A model generated the notes under the pieces. That model was not told the DNA's origin, made no database searches, and saw only the letters and a list, made by a program, of their open reading frames with translations. From Croceicoccus sp. (GTDB lineage Bacteria; Pseudomonadota; Alphaproteobacteria; Sphingomonadales; Sphingomonadaceae), in assembly GCA_029936705.1 (NCBI GenBank), contig JAPYSD010000243.1:1-5928 (forward strand): DNA of 5,928 nucleotides, read 5' to 3'. Below are positions 5,292 to 5,928 of the stretch, one piece after another. The number at the start of each line of letters is the position of its first letter. The stretch's first letter is position 1. The position numbers were made by a program, and so were the translations under genes.

Positions 5292-5928
5292 TCAGGAGCC
5301 TCGTTCCCCCTCGCTTCGTTGTTCAAGCTGCAGCCGCGCCGCGTCCAGCTTGCGGTTGATGCTGTCGATCAGTTCCGCCTCGCTGCGCTCGTCCTGCGCA
5401 GCGCGTTCGGCTTCCCATTCCGCGCGCCATTCGCGTTTGAGGCGGGCCAGCATCGCATGGTCGACCGCGCTTAGTCCCCTGGCGCCGTCGGCGGCAAACC
5501 GCTCCGGCGCGCGGTTGCGCAGGAGGAACATCAGAAGGCGGTCGTTATAGACGCGGCGCGTGCCGACGATCTGGCCGAAGTGGTAGACGGGCACCTCGAC
5601 CCCGTGGATGGCGCGTTCCATGGCAACGTCCTCCAATCGCTGGACGCCCAGCGCCAGCGCGGCTTCCCAGGCGGCGCGGAATTCGCCGCCCTGCTTGTGG
5701 CGGCGCAGCAGATAGGCGCCCTCGGGTGTCATGTTCACCGCATGGGCGGCGCGCTTGACGCTGCCGCTGTCGGCCAGCGCCTCGATAAAGCGGCGCTGGC
5801 GGTCGGGCGTCCAGCCATCGTGGCGATTGTAGCGGCGCGGGACGGGGGTGAATTCGGGCAGCGTGCCGCGCGGCTGGCCGCCAGCGGGAACGGGCAGGCC
5901 GGTCGAAGCGGGCGGGGCAGGGCGGGAC
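5292..5928 (-). CDS. Helix-turn-helix protein with C-terminal coiled coil (5' end outside window)
   Basis: The frame is open from the window end to the TGA at 5292-5294 and gives 211 visible residues. Residues 1-30 are proline/alanine-rich linker. Next is a helical DNA-binding region starting WTPDRQRRFIEAL (39-51). It contains a helix-turn-helix, GSVKRAAHAVNMTPEGAYLL (55-74). A conserved-looking core follows (about 82-145), with VAMERAIHGVEVPVYHFGQ and GTRRVYNDRLLMFLLRNRAP. The tail (about 150-205) is highly charged and alpha-helical, likely a coiled coil. The first in-frame start inside the window is a GTG at 5738, but starting there would remove half of the helix-turn-helix, so the true start is beyond 5928. 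It resembles a sphingomonad family usually annotated only as helix-turn-helix protein; target and role are unknown. The fold also recalls small DNA-binding subunits of phage terminases, but nothing here shows phage genes. GC is high, as in resident genes. Confidence 0.8.
   Translation of the reverse strand, partial: SRPAPPASTGLPVPAGGQPRGTLPEFTPVPRRYNRHDGWTPDRQRRFIEALADSGSVKRAAHAVNMTPEGAYLLRRHKQGGEFRAAWEAALALGVQRLEDVAMERAIHGVEVPVYHFGQIVGTRRVYNDRLLMFLLRNRAPERFAADGARGLSAVDHAMLARLKREWRAEWEAERAAQDERSEAELIDSINRKLDAARLQLEQRSEGERGS

Overview
The window looks like chromosomal DNA of a high-GC alphaproteobacterium, most likely a sphingomonad (Sphingomonadales). The grounds are the GC-rich coding bias, the helix-turn-helix protein at the right edge, which resembles a family I associate with sphingomonads, and the style of the intergenic repeats. 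No rRNA, tRNA, CRISPR array, transposase or integrase is visible.

Left block (1-1300, minus strand): the N-terminal 131 residues of a ferredoxin/adrenodoxin-type NADP+ reductase, preceded on the same strand by a complete alpha/beta hydrolase that closely resembles intracellular medium-chain PHA depolymerases (PhaZ). They are 84 bp apart and could share a transcript. Centre (1432-3252, plus strand): a complete, typical lepA (elongation factor 4), divergent from the hydrolase across a 131-bp intergenic region. A sigma70-like promoter lies so close to the lepA ATG that the message may be nearly leaderless.

Right-centre (about 3253-5291): a different kind of DNA. Hand counts of sampled lines give about 52-62% GC, against 70-77% in sampled lepA lines. 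It holds a small four-helix membrane protein of unknown function (3481-3870, plus) and a class I nitronate monooxygenase (4047-5087, minus), which converge. The intergenic gaps carry diverged copies of one repeat: a plus-strand copy before the membrane gene, a second plus-strand copy between the two 3' ends, and a probable minus-strand copy over the nitronate monooxygenase promoter. A degenerate REP-like palindrome lies beyond that. The arrangement looks like an old insertion or cassette between lepA and the next resident gene.

Right edge (5292-5928, minus): a helix-turn-helix protein with a C-terminal coiled coil. Its reading frame is open to the window end, so its true start lies outside.

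The genes are mostly independent: translation factor, redox enzymes, possible polyester mobilisation and a putative regulator. I see no convincing evidence of a new multi-gene system. The most unusual signal is the set of diverged repeats that bracket the lower-GC two-gene segment.
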